Assembly: GCA_002007465.1 (NCBI GenBank)
Contig: LNAC01000001.1
Span: forward strand, 7,162,362 to 7,226,361
DNA: 64,000 nucleotides
Direction: 5' to 3'
Origin: Ailurus styani
Taxonomy: Eukaryota; Chordata; Mammalia; Carnivora; Ailuridae
The position numbers and the translations under genes are program-made. The notes below the pieces were generated by a model. It saw nothing but the letters and a program-made list of their open reading frames with translations. It was not told the origin of the DNA and made no database searches. Positions 1 to 10,850 of the stretch are shown one piece after another; position 1 is the stretch's first letter; each line of letters begins with the position of its first letter.

Positions 1-394
1 TGCTGTAGGAGAAAACAGCTGTCTTCCCTGTCTCGCCGGAGACCAACACAGCTCGGCTCGCGGGAACGTGCCCTTCTCAGGACAGCTTTGTGACTCTTGT
101 GCACACTGTGCGGGCCCTGGCCTCCAGCGCCTGGCCCTCCCACACGCAGACCCCTCGGGACACATGGTGGACGGAGCCCCGTTCCCTCGGAGCAAAGCCA
201 TTTGGCTATAAAGAAGGGCAAAGGGAGCGCTCAAAAGACAGGGTTAATGGGAACCCAGGACTGTTAAAATGTTTTGAGACCCATCACATCAGGTGTCCTC
301 TCTTTCCCATGCCCTTCGAAATGGCGAGACATCGAATAATACGTACTATGCAGAGACCCAAAGAGAAGAAGAGTGGGGCATGCTAACCCCAGGG

Positions 395-590
395 CTCCAA
401 TCTAAGCTCTACTTCTTTTTAACTGTGGGACTTTGGGTTGCTGAAGCCCTCTGGGCCTCAGTTTCCTAATCTGTAAAATGGGGCCCCAGTGCCCACCTCA
501 TGAGTTATTGTGAGGCTCAAACAAAATAATGTATGCAAAGTTCTTGACATGACTTCTCGCATGCAGGCACTGCTCAAAAAACATTCGAGA
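395..590 (+). repeat. MIR SINE (old)
   Basis: The stretch carries the MIR core order: a splice-like CTCTGGGCCTCAGTTTCC, then TCTGTAAAATGGGG, then GTGAGGCTCAAA and a CACTGCTCAAAAAACATT tail. It is diverged, as expected for a mammal-wide element. Confidence 0.7.
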
Positions 591-3292
591 ATATGATTAT
601 TCTGGGTACCCGGATGGGGCTACAGGCAGTAAGCTATGAGCCGGGCCAGAAAGGATGAACCCAAGTCTTTCCCCTCTGTGGGGGCTGCAACCCGTCCTGT
701 GCCTACTGAAAAGTTAGAACTGAGCTTCCCAGGAGCTGCCGCAGGGCTGTCCCCTTTCCTCCAGCTCTGCGCGCCCAGGCGTCCTGCCTGTTCCTCTCGG
801 CCCCACCTGAGGCCCTGAAGGTTCCAGGGGCCTAAACGCCCACCACGTGCTCCCCCAGCACTTGGTGTGCTTGGGCTCCACGCGGGCTGGCCTGCAAGGC
901 TTTAGCCAAAAGCTTGGCTTTGAGAGGGACTGGTCCCCAGCCACTCACTTCTGTCAGGTGCATTTAGAGGCTGGAGCCGTGATGAAGCTGGGGGTGGGAA
1001 CAGGGGTGGTTCCTGGCATGACAGGACTGGTCGGTTTCCAAGTGAACCCCAGGTTTCTCTGTCAGGGGCTACCCCACAAGGGCCAAGCAGGACGCTGCAC
1101 CCCTACAGAAAGATGCCTGGTAGCCAAAGGGGACCGCTTCTGCTTACAGCACTGGGGGCCTAAAAATGCTGCCCCTTTTAAAGGGTGACCCCAAAACACA
1201 GGCTTAGAGGCCCTTAATTGCCTTTGTCTTAAATCGAGGATCTCTGCCTGATAGAGCCTCACCAAAGTGCTTCCTTCCATTTCCCCATTCCTACAATAAA
1301 CCACTTTCCCTAGCTAGGTCCCAAGTTGTAAAGGAATGGCAAAATCCAGTCAGGTTTGGCCTACAGGAAGAGGGAGACACTGGGTGCTGGGTCCTGCACT
1401 CGGTGACCCCTCTGCTTGAGCAGGGCTGGACGTGCCGGGGACAGGGAGACAGCATCCCAGGGACACATCAGAGCTGAGACCTGAAGCTAGAGAGAAGGGA
1501 ACAGAACTGTCCAGCCGCAGGGACCTTCTCGGAATCAACCAGCAGCACCCTGCTGAGGACCCCGTGGGCCAGACAATCCTCCAGGCCCAGGTTTCAGCTT
1601 TGTCCCCTCACCCCCTGTGTGAGGACTGCTGTGGGAAGGGAAGAGGGGGCAGCGGGAGCCCAGAAGGGGCAGGAGGGGGACCAGGGAGGGCCTCCCTGAG
1701 GAAGGGACACGGCAAGGTGAGCCAGGGACAGAGGAGAGAGGTGCGGAGAGAATGCGGCCAGCACAAGAGAGACTGACCCTGAAGCCAAAGGACAAATTAA
1801 AAACGACGCCATCTTGTTGCAAGAGGCACAGGTCTGTTTGGAGCTGAGGATTCTGGGGCCCTCTGGCCAGGGCCCTGGGCTGGCTGGAGGAGGCAGGCGC
1901 CGCATGTACCTCCCTTTCGAAAAACCTCCCAAGGACAGCTCGCAGAGTCTTTCTTCCCAAGTGACAGGAACCTAGACTTTCTGAAGTTTAAATTTACTCC
2001 TGATGGCAGGAAAAACCTGAGCATGTAGCTTAAAATATACAATCAGAACCTTGTCTTTGTTACCCTCATGTTTAGAGCCTAAAGAAAAAACTGACTTCCA
2101 TAAATCAAAATTAGAAACCTTAGAATTTCTATTTTAACTGAATCTGGGTTTTGTTTTTCCAGTGTCCAGAATTTTCCTTTATTCCTTACTCATTCAGAAA
2201 AACCAAAAGCCACCCTGAAGACCATCTGTTAGCTGAAAACAGTTTTAGACACACAGGAAACACAAGTACCTAAGTTAATTTTTTCTAAATATAAAGGCCC
2301 AGGTTATTCCCGAAACTGAGGAGATCTGATATACCATCTTTTGTTACTGGCATCAGGAAAGCAGCGGCAGGCCCGGCTGGAACCTGTGTTCCAGAACCTG
2401 TGTTCTGGCCACAGAGAAGAAACTGGAGATGCTGGAGAGACAGGAAAGAGCTGGGCCGAAGCGGTCAGGTAGATCTTATGCTTTATTCTTCTGCCCTTCC
2501 CATTATTCAGCACGGCCTCCCTTCAAAATGACCACTTGACCTTTCCCACAAGAGCCATTAACCTTCCATAGTCTGTCGCGTAAACAGCTTAATTTTCTGA
2601 CGGCAGCATGACAGAAGAAATTACAAAGGCAATTCCCACTCTCGGTCCAAACAGATGCCAAATGTAAATCACTCCATTTCCAGGAGGAGGACATTCTGCC
2701 CCAGTGCCTCTGCCATCCTGCCTCCTCGGGGGCCCCACACGGCCCCGTGCCGGCAGAGGACGGCCCCTCGCTGTCCACAACCCCCACTTGGACAGGACAG
2801 TGGCTCTTCATGGTCCTTGGGCTGTCCCGAGAAGCCGCTGACCTAGGCCCGAAAGCTCTCAGTTCCTGTCCCTTGTTTCTGAGCGCCCAACCCACAGCCC
2901 AAGCCAGAAGCCCCATATGTCAGAGGCACCCCCTAATTGCTTATTTGTAAAACCAGCCCTTGCCTAATCTTGAATTTACTACAAAATGACGAAGCTAAAA
3001 AGCAAATGATTCCATTTCTTTTTCTTTTTCAACAACATAATCTACTTCGACTACTACCCACAATCTGGAATAATAACATTTAACAATTAGGGCCAATATT
3101 AAAGAAAAAAAGTTTTAACATAAATGAGTTATGACAGAGCTTCTTAATTATGCTGTTCTCTAGTGAAGGGCTGGTGATCTTTGGAATGCCTGAAGGATCA
3201 AGCTTGTAATGTAAGGGAGTTAAGCAGGCCAAGTTCCATGGTTTGCAGTGCTCTAAACCGTAGAAGCTTGTGAGCCCGGAAAGGGACGAGGA

Positions 3293-3628
3293 TGGTGAAT
3301 TTTATGTGTCAACCTGACTAGGCCAAGGAGCCAGATATTTGGCCAAACATTATTCTGGATGTTTCTGTGAAGGTCTTTCTTGGGTGAGGTTAACATTGAA
3401 ATCATTGGTCTCTGAGTAAATAGAGTGCCCTCCGTTCTGTGGTGGGCCTCATCCAATCAGTTGAAGACAGGAACAGAACAGTGTGACCTCCCAGCACAAG
3501 AAGGAATCTGCCCACAGAGAGCCTTTGGACTCGGACCACAGCTCTTCGTCTCCAGCCTGCCCTGCAGATTCTGGACTCACCTAGCCTCTCTCGGTTCTGT
3601 TTCTGTGACGAATCCTGACTAATACAGG
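3293..3628 (+). mobile_element. L1M-type LINE 3' UTR fragment
   Basis: The fragment begins with the familiar L1 3'-region phrase ATTTTATGTGTCAACCTGACT and ends with AATCCTGACTAATACAGG. In between are the usual words GTCTCTGAGTAAATAGAGTGCCCT and CCTCATCCAATCAGTTGAAG in order. It is 5'-truncated and non-coding. Confidence 0.65.
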
Positions 3629-3731
3629 ACGTGTTTTATTTGCGTGATAAACACACTAGAATATTTTTAGTTCCAAGAAATATATCCTCTTTCCTAAAAT
3701 CTCTTTTGTTTGCCTTTTAAAAAAAAATCTT

Positions 3732-3944
3732 GGGCGCCTGGGTGGCTCAGTGGGTTAAAGCCTCTGCTTTCGGCTCAGGTCATGATCTCAGCGTCCTGGG
3801 ATCGAGGCCCGCATCGGGCTCTCTGCTCAGCGGGGAGCCTGCTTCCTCCTCTCCTTGTCTCTCTCTCTCTGCCTGCCTCTCTGCCTACTTGTGGTCTCTC
3901 TCTCTGTGTCAAATGAATAAATAAAATCTTAAAAAAAAAAAAAA
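3732..3944 (+). mobile_element. CAN SINE, young mustelid-type
   Basis: Full-length tRNA-Lys SINE: GGGCGCCTGGGTGGCTCAG head, TCAGGTCATGATCTCAG box region, CT-rich GCCTGCCTCTCTGCCTACTTG middle and an AATAAATAAAATCTT-A(n) tail. It is nearly identical to the copy at 38985, which implies recent activity. Together with the opposite-strand SINE at 3951 it sits between TTGTTTGCCTTTT (3706-3718) and TTGTTTGCCTATTTT (4139-4153), so one SINE landed in or beside the tail of the other. Confidence 0.93.
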
Positions 3945-3950
3945 GAACTT

Positions 3951-4138
3951 TAAAAAAAAAAAATCTTATTTATTTATTTAACAGAGACAGAGAGGGAACA
4001 CAAGCTTGGGGAGCGGGAGAGAAAGAAGCAGGCTTCCCACTGAGTGGGGAGCCCAATGAGGGGCTCGATCCCAGGACTCTGGGATCACAACCTGAGCCGA
4101 AGGCAGACGCTTAACCGACTGAGCCAGCCGGGCGCCCC
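3951..4138 (-). mobile_element. CAN SINE, inverted beside the previous copy
   Basis: This is the reverse complement of the CAN SINE: it starts at a T-rich/ATTTATTTATTT tail and ends in GAGCCAGCCGGGCGCCCC. It lies head-out against the 3732-3944 copy, making an inverted SINE pair that could fold in an intronic transcript. Confidence 0.92.
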
Positions 4139-4751
4139 TTGTTTGCCTATTTTGATAGAGACAAAGCCATGAAGAAATACCATGAGAAAAACAAGCAAAA
4201 TAATGCACGTTAAGTGACTGCAGACTGAGTGTGGGGAAGGGGACACCACAGTGGTGAGGCCTGTGGTCAGCCGGAATTAATGGAGACAGTGCCCTTAGCT
4301 AAGCTTCTGTGCGTGGTGAAATGTGCGGCCCTGAATTATCAGATCTTCTGATTTTTTAAGAAGAATCCAGGAATCTGAATATTTTATATAAAATCTCCCA
4401 ATTTTTAAACACCCCCCCCCAAATTTAAGATCTTGGGGAGGGCCAAACATCAAATGTAGCCTGGAGGTGACAGGATTTATTGGCTGGGCACCCCGGCTTA
4501 CTTCACCTCCTTAGGCCTTGATACGCCCACCTCCAAAACGGTGCTGCTGCCGCCTACAGCTCACAGGGCTGTGGCGGGAATTAAACAAAATGGAGTACGT
4601 ACATAATGGCGCGTGGCCAAACCAAAGTCCCTCCCTTGACTCCTCCAATAGCTGGCCCCGTCTGGTGGGCGCAGGGCGGCAGTTCCCGATCAGCAGGAGC
4701 ACCCAAGCTGGAAAAGCCTTCCCCAGAGACGGCCCCCAAATCCCTGCCAGG

Positions 4752-4952
4752 CATGTCTGCCTTTGGCTCAGGTCATGATCTCAGGATCCTGGGATCGAGC
4801 CCTGCATTGGGCTCCCTGCTCAACGGGGAGCCTGCTTCCCCCTCTCCCGCTCCCCCTGCCTGTGTTCCCGCTCTCTCTCTCTCTCTCTGTGTCAAATAAA
4901 TAAATAAAATCTTAAAAAATTTTTTAAAAATAAAAAATAAATTAAAAAAAGA
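4752..4952 (+). mobile_element. CAN SINE, 5'-truncated
   Basis: The element begins part-way through the tRNA-like region (TCTGCCTTTGGCTCAGG) and lacks the GGCGCCTGGGTGG head. It runs through a CT-rich stretch to an A-rich AATAAATAAAATC tail. Confidence 0.85.
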
Positions 4953-5357
4953 AACTACAGGATATTCTATAAAAAAGATTACACGAAGACTGTGCCACAG
5001 AGACATTTATTTATTGAGTGGATAGTTGTTCACAAAGTGCTGTCTGGTGAACAACAAAAACCCGGGTGACAAAACTAGGTCAGGTTTGATAGTGATGCTC
5101 CGAGTACGTCCCTTTGTAATGATTTCTTTGCTCCAGAAACCACTTGGAAGGAAACACACCACCGTGTTGACAGCTGTTTTCTTGTGCAGTGGATTGGAAA
5201 TCCTTTCTATTTCCTCCTTTTTTCTGATCTGTATTCTCTAATTTTCCTTCCATGAACATATGCTGTCTTGGTGGTAAAAGATGTTGAGAAAAGTAACCAA
5301 CAAGTTTGGGTTTTTTAAAGAAAGAGACAGTGAGGACTGCGCTAAAGGCTCAGATGA

Positions 5358-5575
5358 GGGCGCCTGGGTGGCTCAGTGGATTAAAGCCGCTGCCTTCGGC
5401 TCAGGTCATGATCCCAGGGTCCTGGGATCGAGGCCCACATCGGGCTCTCTGCTCAGCAGGGAGCCTGCTTCCTCCTCTCTCCTCTCTCTGCCTGCCTCTC
5501 TGCCTACTTGTAATCTCTCTCTGTGTGTCAAATGAATAAATAAAATCTTTAAAAAAAAAATAAAATAAAAAAAAT
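5358..5575 (+). mobile_element. CAN SINE with perfect 14-bp TSD
   Basis: Full-length young-type SINE with an A-rich tail. The target-site duplication AAAGGCTCAGATGA is perfect at 5344-5357 and 5576-5589, which fixes both ends and indicates a recent insertion. Confidence 0.96.
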
Positions 5576-6081
5576 AAAGGCTCAGATGAAAATGCTGGTG
5601 ACAAAATCAGGACTTTACAGAGACTGTGCTCTGCAGCCCGAGACATGGAGCCCGGCCCAGAGCATTCCTCCAGGCCCCCAAGCCTTCTCTTTACTACTCA
5701 GGTGCCCCTGGAGACAACCCTTCAGTGCCTTGGGTGCTATATCCTGTGCAAACACACCTAACCCTGGGACAGTGAGCACTTGCGCTCTGAGGCCTCGATG
5801 GGGCCTCGGTCCGCAGTGACCCTCCCCTGCCCCAGCCTCTTCCAGCCCAGAGCCCACTCAGAAGCCTGACCAGCCAGCTCCCCCGAAGTCAGAGGATTCT
5901 CCTTCCTCACAAATTATTAAAAGAAAGGAAGGATGAAGGGAAAAAAGCAGGGAGGGAGAAGGAAGGCGGCCTGTGCCCACCCACACCCTCTTTTCTGCAC
6001 CGTGTACTGATTCTATAAGGCCAGAGACCCCCAAAGCACCGTCCAAAGCAGCCAGAAACGCTCTTTCTGCAGCTGACTTAC

Positions 6082-6235
6082 CCTTTTCCCAGAGAGATGA
6101 GCACAGGACTTTCTAGCTCCATGAGCACCCGGAAGGCTTTATTCATGTTTTGGTAAGAAAGGCCTTCTCCGGCGTCTGCAATGACCACACAGTTGGGGTT
6201 GGATGTGTCGATCTGATCAAATTCTGAGCGGACTC
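6082..6235 (-). CDS. LHPP: LHPP coding exon 3
   Basis: This 154-nt internal exon encodes about residues 105-156 of phospholysine phosphohistidine inorganic pyrophosphate phosphatase, a cytosolic HAD-superfamily phosphatase that acts on inorganic pyrophosphate, phospholysine and phosphohistidine. Visible peptide: VRSEFDQIDTSNPNCVVIAD, then AGEGLSYQNMNKAFRVLMEL and ending LISLGKG, near-identical to the mammalian protein as I remember it. The acceptor is TTTCCAG|GAGTCC and the donor is AAAAGG|GTAAGT. The incoming phase (one base, G|GA) fits exon 2 exactly, and the exon leaves with two bases of the next codon. The segment lies in the cap-domain part of this C2-type HAD enzyme. The HAD motifs with the catalytic lysine and GDD should lie on exons beyond the left edge. 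There is no frameshift or stop. Confidence 0.96.
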
Positions 6236-6808
6236 CTGGAAAGAGAAGGAGGGAGAAAGCCCTGGTGAGACATGGCTTACGTCCCATCTCCTACCAGGGC
6301 CACCTTCTGTCTGCCGTGTGGGTCCGGCCCCTTTCTCAGACGCGCTGCCTGATGCTCCCAGCTGTACAGGAGGGGGGCATGGAAGGGGTGTCACTCCCAC
6401 TTTACAGATGAAGGAATTCCACTCCCCACAGTTAGGGTTTGTCAGGAGAAAGATGGGCCCACCCATGGGGCTCTCAGCCCAACACTGGCATTACCCCAGG
6501 GGTACTCAGTTCAATCCCACAGGCACAAAACCCATGGTTCTGCAAGTGAGAAGGGACGTTTGCCAGGAAGACACAGATTCCTGGATGCAGGGTGAAATGA
6601 GGCTGCTGGTAACCTTTACAGGGTTGGTACTGCTGGACCCAAACAGTAAAGACCATCAAACATTCCAGCCCAGCCCCACGGAAGACAGGAGAGCCAGAGT
6701 TACACACGGGCTGAGAGGAGTAGCCGCTGATCGCCCCCGGATCACCAATCCCCTTAGCAAAACCTCTTCCTCCTTTCCTTCTCTGCCCTCCCCTATTTTA
6801 TTTTATCT

Positions 6809-6961
6809 TTTTAGAGATTTTATTTATTTGTCAGAGAGAGAGAGAATAAGCATGGGGAGTGGCAGAGAGAGAAGGACAAGCAGACTCCCTACTGAGCAGG
6901 GAGCCCACGTGGGACTCGATCCTAAGACCCTGGGATCATGACCTGAGCCAGAGGCAGACAC
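6809..6961 (-). mobile_element. CAN SINE, truncated by a second SINE
   Basis: Reverse-oriented SINE from TTTTTAGAGATTTTATTTATTTG to GAGCCAGAGGCAGACA. Its tRNA head is missing because the next SINE follows directly. The shared flanks CTGCCCTCCCC (6783-6793 and 7162-7172) enclose both copies, which suggests recombination or nested insertion. Confidence 0.85.
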
Positions 6962-7161
6962 TTTTCTTTCTTTCTTTCTTTTTTTTTTAAGATTTTATTT
7001 ATTTATTTGACAGAGAGCACAGGCAGGCAGAGCAGCAGGCAGAGGGAGAAGCAGGCTCCCCGCTGAGCAGAGAGCCTGATGCGGGGCTCAATCCCAGGAC
7101 CCTGGGATCATGACCTGAGCTGAAGGCAGATGCTTAACCAACTGAGCCACCCAGGCGTCCC
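6962..7161 (-). mobile_element. CAN SINE inserted in or next to the 6809 copy
   Basis: Full-length reverse SINE: CTTTC/T-rich tail, ATTTATTTATTTGACAGAG, GGCAGGCAGAG-type middle, and a head ending CACCCAGGCGTCCC. Confidence 0.92.
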
Positions 7162-7299
7162 TGCCCTCCCCAGTTTAAAATCAAAACCCAAGGACGTTGC
7201 AAGGATAAACTGAGTCATTGGCCTTATGCCTTCAGTTCCGAGGACGAAACATACTCTCACCTATCTTGGTATTAGATGTTGACCTTGCCGGACTAAAAA

Positions 7300-7700
7300 A
7301 TGGAAGTAACTGCATGATACCACTTCCTACCTGCCAGAATGGTGAGAATTAAAAAGACAGAGCCTGCCAAGGGCTGGTGGGGAAGCAGAGCAGCTGGACA
7401 GAACGTGAAATGATACAGCCCTCTGGGGAAAGGCTAGTGGTTTCCAATGAAACAGCAGCCACCCACCCTCTGGCCCAGCAGTTCCACTCAAAAGAACTGC
7501 ACAGAAACACTCATAGCAGATTGGCTCCCTAATAGCCTCAAGTTGGAAATAGCCAGCTGTCCATCAACAGGGGAATGGACAAAGCATGGTATGTTCACTT
7601 ACTGGAAGAGCACCGTGCAACAAAAAAGAGAAAAACCTACTGATAACCTGCAACCCTATAAATATGTCTCAACAACAGTATGTTGGGGCTGCTCAGACCC
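7300..7700 (+). mobile_element. L1M-type LINE 3' region, part 1
   Basis: Words typical of the L1 3' end occur in order: AGAATGGTGAGAATTAAAAAGA, CTGGCCCAGCAGTTCCACT, GTTGGAAATAGCCAGCTGTC and CATCAACAGGGGAATGGACA. It is diverged and continues, after a SINE and an unrelated block, near 8310-8600. Confidence 0.65.
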
Positions 7701-7728
7701 AGCAGATTCCAAAGAAAGGTGGTCCTCA

Positions 7729-7900
7729 GGGCACCTGGGTGGCTCCGTTGGTTAAGCATCTGCCTTTGGCTCAGATCATGATCTCAGGGTCCTGGGATCA
7801 AGCCCCAGGTTGGGCTCTGTCCTCAGTTGGGAGTCTGATTTTTCCTCTCCCTCTGCCCTTCCTCATGCTCCCTCTCTCTCTCTAATAATTTAAAAAAAGA
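7729..7900 (+). mobile_element. CAN SINE (older)
   Basis: Starts GGGCACCTGGGTGGCTCC and carries GGTCCTGGGATCAAG, a CT-rich middle and a degraded TAATAATTTAAAAAAAG tail followed by a short GA run. Confidence 0.88.
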
Positions 7901-7904
7901 GAGA

Positions 7905-8290
7905 GAGAGAAAGAGGGAGTGTTTCTGTATGCCTGAGGCCCTTGGGGGCCGGAGACTGAGTAGCCAAGGTCAGTCCACAGGTGCTGCGTGCCTCTCTGAC
8001 CAACCCTTACTCAAAACCCTAGACACCAGGCTCCAGTGAGCTTCTCTGGGTGACGACATGTTGTAGTAACAGTCACACATCTCGGTGGGGAGAATTAAGT
8101 CATCTCCGGGCAACTTCCCAGGTGAGGACCATGGAAAGGTCACCCCTTAATTCTCCTGGAGTTCACCCACACCTCTCCTCCCTTTGCTGAGTTCAATCTG
8201 TGTTCTTTCACTGCAATAAACTATAACTGAGTCTGACATCTTTTCTGGGCCCTGCGAGCCCTTTCAGCAAATCATCAAGCCTGAGAGTGG
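7905..8290 (+). repeat. Interspersed repeat 3' end (L1- or LTR-like)
   Basis: The block ends with the repeat-like phrases TTCTTTCACTGCAATAAACTA and AGCAAATCATCAAGCCTGAG, followed by a GTGGTCTGCAGG run. I recognise this as a common 3' end of an old carnivore interspersed repeat but cannot name the family with certainty. Confidence 0.45.
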
Positions 8291-8309
8291 TCTGCAGGGC
8301 CCTTGGCAC

Positions 8310-8610
8310 AACTAGAAGCTGCATGATTCTATTAACATAAAAATCTAAATGAGGCAAACTTATGCATGACAAAACAAATCAAAATGCCTCCAACAGGGTA
8401 GGGGGTGGGGACTGACCGGGCAGCAACTGAGGGAACTTTCAGGGTGCCTGTGAAGTTCTAGATCGTGATCATGATAGGGGTTCAGGATACACAGACATGT
8501 GCATCTGTCAAAACTCAGCAAAAGCACACTTGAGATTTTTGCATTTCGTTGTACATAAATTTTGTATCAAAAGAAAGAATAAACAGATGTTGAACTCCAG
8601 TTAAGTGCTG
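8310..8610 (+). mobile_element. L1M-type LINE 3' UTR, part 2
   Basis: Contains L1 3'-UTR style words CAGGATACACAGACATGTGC, ATCTGTCAAAACTCAGCAAA and TTTCGTTGTACATAAATTTT, ending in an A-rich stretch. Confidence 0.6.
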
Positions 8611-8677
8611 AAGTGTTTTGGGGACATGTACCAATGTCTGCTATTTACCTTGAAATACATCAAAAAAGATAAGATAA

Positions 8678-8855
8678 AGGGGTGCCTGGCTGGCGCAGTT
8701 GGTTGAGCATCCGACTCTTGATCTCAGGGTCTTGGGATCGAGCCCCACATCAGGCTCTGCACTCAGCTCGGAGTCTGCTCAGAGTCCCTCTCTCCCTCTC
8801 CCTGTTCCTCCCCCCACCACCACGCAAGCTCTCTCTCTCAAATAAATCGTAAGGA
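8678..8855 (+). mobile_element. CAN SINE with imperfect TSD
   Basis: Starts AGGGGTGCCTGGCTGGCGCAG and ends CTCTCAAATAAATCGTAAGG plus an A run. The flanks AAAAAAGATAAGATAAA (before) and AAAAAAAGATATGATGAAA (after) look like a diverged target-site duplication. Confidence 0.88.
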
Positions 8856-10206
8856 AAAAAAGATATGATGAAAAGATGGACAGAGGGACAGGGAGACATA
8901 ATAATGAAGAAAATAGAGTAAAATGTCACTAGTAAAATCAAAGGGATGAGCATACAAATTGTTCCGAGTAGAATTCCTTTAGCTTTGCTGTGTGTTTGAA
9001 AATTTCATAATAAAATGTTGGGGGTGGAATTCATCAACAATAAAACTTGGAAAAAGCCTCCAAGTCTGAAGACAGGCATATTAATGGAAAAGAGAGGCCG
9101 GAGTGCAGCTGAGGAGGGCATCTGGCTTCCCCTGCACCCCGCTCAAGCTCTCCTATCGATTAATGCCCCCTTCAGGCAAACACTGAACGCCCTTCCCCTT
9201 CCCAGCTCATTCCACCCCCATGCCTCCCTTTGCCCCAGGGGTGGCGATTTTCTTTCTTAAGTTTTTCTCTTTCTTTGAGGACCTGTTCTAAAGACACTGG
9301 CAGAGATCCCAGATCACAGAGGAAGGATTTTGAGAAAGAGGATTTCTAAAGGCTGGGCATATTGCCCCCAATTGGCACCAGAGCTCTGGATTTGACACTC
9401 GGGCCTTTCAGGGAGCACCCTCAACCTCTGGGGGCCCCTGCCGGGAGGCAGGAAAGTATGCTTGCTTCTGCCAGTGGTTTGTAAATAAAAATACCCAGTG
9501 CAGGGGAAGAAAGAGGGCTCAGTGCAACGACAGGGAAGTGTCCTGAATTCTGAAGCACTGCTTATGTTTCTTCTTTTTAAATATTCAGAAGGCACCAGAT
9601 AATACTGCTCCTTCCACTTCCCAGAAAAACTTAGCAAGGAGGGTCAAAAGGGCTCTTTCGTTGCATTCAGACGAAGATCAGGATATAAACCTTGTGCCAT
9701 GTGCCAGAAAGTAGGGCTCATTTTCACAAACAGAGTTCAAGTTCAGGGTTGGGGGAAGATGGAGGGGAGGTAGGAGGAATGGGGGGGATGGGGTGTGGCA
9801 GACAGAAACCTACAGACTTCAGTCTAGCCCCTCAGCCTCCTTCCCTGTCCATCCCCTGTCCCACAAGCCCTAGAAGTTCGGATTTTGCCCCTGTGACAAT
9901 TCCCTGCCCCTCTGGTCCATCCTAGATCAAAGAAATCAGGCTCAGAGGTTTCCTCTGCGAAAACTGTTCCATCTGGAACCTGCCTCTAAGGATGCTGTGG
10001 TACTCAGCCAGGGGTGGAAGGGGCCTGGTCCCCAGCAAGGAGCCCACAAGGTTTCCACCCCACAGGCCCATGAGCACCAGCGGAAGGAGCCAAGTGTACG
10101 TGTCCTCCCCAGTGGTTTGGCCCAGGTGAGAGGGGCGCCCTCCCTTGGCCCCCACCCGGAAAGGAGGCACCGTCACCCCCACCAAGCCGGGGCCTGGCAG
10201 GCCTAC

Positions 10207-10394
10207 CATCGTGGACAAGCAGGTGTGGCCGCAGGCCTCGCTCCTTCAGGATCCGGGAGGTGGCTGGGGCCGGGGCAGTCACCTCGTCCTCGGAGATGTC
10301 AAAGCCCAGGCGCCGAAGCAGCCCCACCAGGTCACCCCGGGACTTCTGCGACTCGTTGGTGCAGAACCTCACCTTCAGCGGCGACCGCTTCAGT
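10207..10394 (-). CDS. LHPP: LHPP coding exon 2
   Basis: This 188-nt exon encodes about residues 42-105 of the LHPP HAD phosphatase. Visible peptide: LKRSPLKVRFCTNESQKSRG, then DLVGLLRRLGFDISEDEV, TAPAPATSRILKERG and LRPHLLVHDG. The T-N-E-S stretch (about residues 54-57) is the HAD motif II loop, whose Thr/Ser contacts the phosphate. The remainder starts the C2 cap domain. Acceptor CTTCCAG|ACTGAAG completes Arg42 begun in exon 1, and the donor is GATG|GTAGGC. Exon 1 plus exon 2 total 313 nt, leaving phase 1 as exon 3 requires. The frame is intact. Its acceptor is preceded by a triplicated 11-mer (10430-10462) that contains a branch-point-like core. Confidence 0.96.
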
Positions 10395-10429
10395 CTGGAA
10401 GTGAGAACAGGGCAGGCAGAGGGTGGCGG

Positions 10430-10462
10430 CAGTCAGCACTCAGTCAGCACTCAGTCAGCACT
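10430..10462 (-). repeat. 11-bp tandem triplet carrying a branch-point-like motif
   Basis: The unit CAGTCAGCACT occurs three times without a mismatch (10430-10440, 10441-10451, 10452-10462). In LHPP sense it reads AGTGCTGACTG, and TGCTGAC fits the mammalian branch-point consensus. The three candidate branch adenines lie about 39, 50 and 61 nt upstream of exon 2. No AG occurs between the nearest one and the CCAG acceptor. Confidence 0.9.
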
Positions 10463-10674
10463 CGGAGCACAGGGACTCCGGGGAGGAAGCGGGAAAGTCA
10501 CTTCCCAAGGGCAAACAGGACCGCCAGCACGGGCCAGACCGCTGCAGCTCCTTGAGGCCAGCTTCGGCCGACCCCGGGGTCTGGACAGGGTTGCTGAGCT
10601 GGAGCTGACCCTTTCCAGGGAACCCCGATGCTGACCCACAACCCTCCTTTCCATCCTCACTGAGCCTGTCACTG

Positions 10675-10850
10675 GGGACAGGTCCCCACGCTCTCTGCCT
10701 GGGACACCCCCACCTCTTCATCTGAGACACACCCCCACTCTCTCTACCTGGGACACATCTATGTTCCCACTCCTGGGACATGTCCCTACTCCCTCTTCCC
10801 AGGACACATCTCCACTCCTTCTGCCCGGGACACACGCCTCTCTGCACCCG
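10675..10850. repeat. Degenerate minisatellite (~30-bp period)
   Basis: Five to six imperfect units built around CTGGGACACATCTCCACTC/CCTCTGCC recur at 10675, 10708, 10731, 10749, 10768, 10798 and 10828. The spacing varies, so it is an old or rearranged array. Confidence 0.7.

Larger units (their letters stand above)
1..6081 (-). other. LHPP: LHPP intron 3, 5' part (continues past left edge)
   Basis: This is non-coding DNA downstream of LHPP exon 3. I looked for the next LHPP exon (the segment after the SLGKG motif and the C-terminal HAD motif with GDD) on the minus strand and did not find it, so the intron runs off the left edge. It holds a MIR near 395-590, an L1 3' end near 3293-3626 and four CAN SINEs between 3732 and 5575. 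Elsewhere (about 600-3290) I see only unannotatable single-copy-like DNA. Confidence 0.8.
6236..10206 (-). other. LHPP: LHPP intron 2
   Basis: The intron lies between donor GTAGGC (10206-10201) and acceptor TTTCCAG ending at 6236. It is filled with a SINE-in-SINE block (6809-7161), an L1 3' region broken by a SINE (about 7300-8600) and another SINE at 8678. No further exon was seen. About 9020-10200 has no recognised repeat. Confidence 0.9.

Noticed and set aside
3732..3944. tRNA gene-like A and B boxes in SINE heads
   Set aside because: They belong to tRNA-Lys-derived SINEs here and in about 38 other copies, not to functional tRNA genes.
6318..6941. 207-codon plus-strand open frame antisense and next to LHPP exon 3
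   Set aside because: Its 3' end is SINE sequence and the rest is intron with no recognisable domain.
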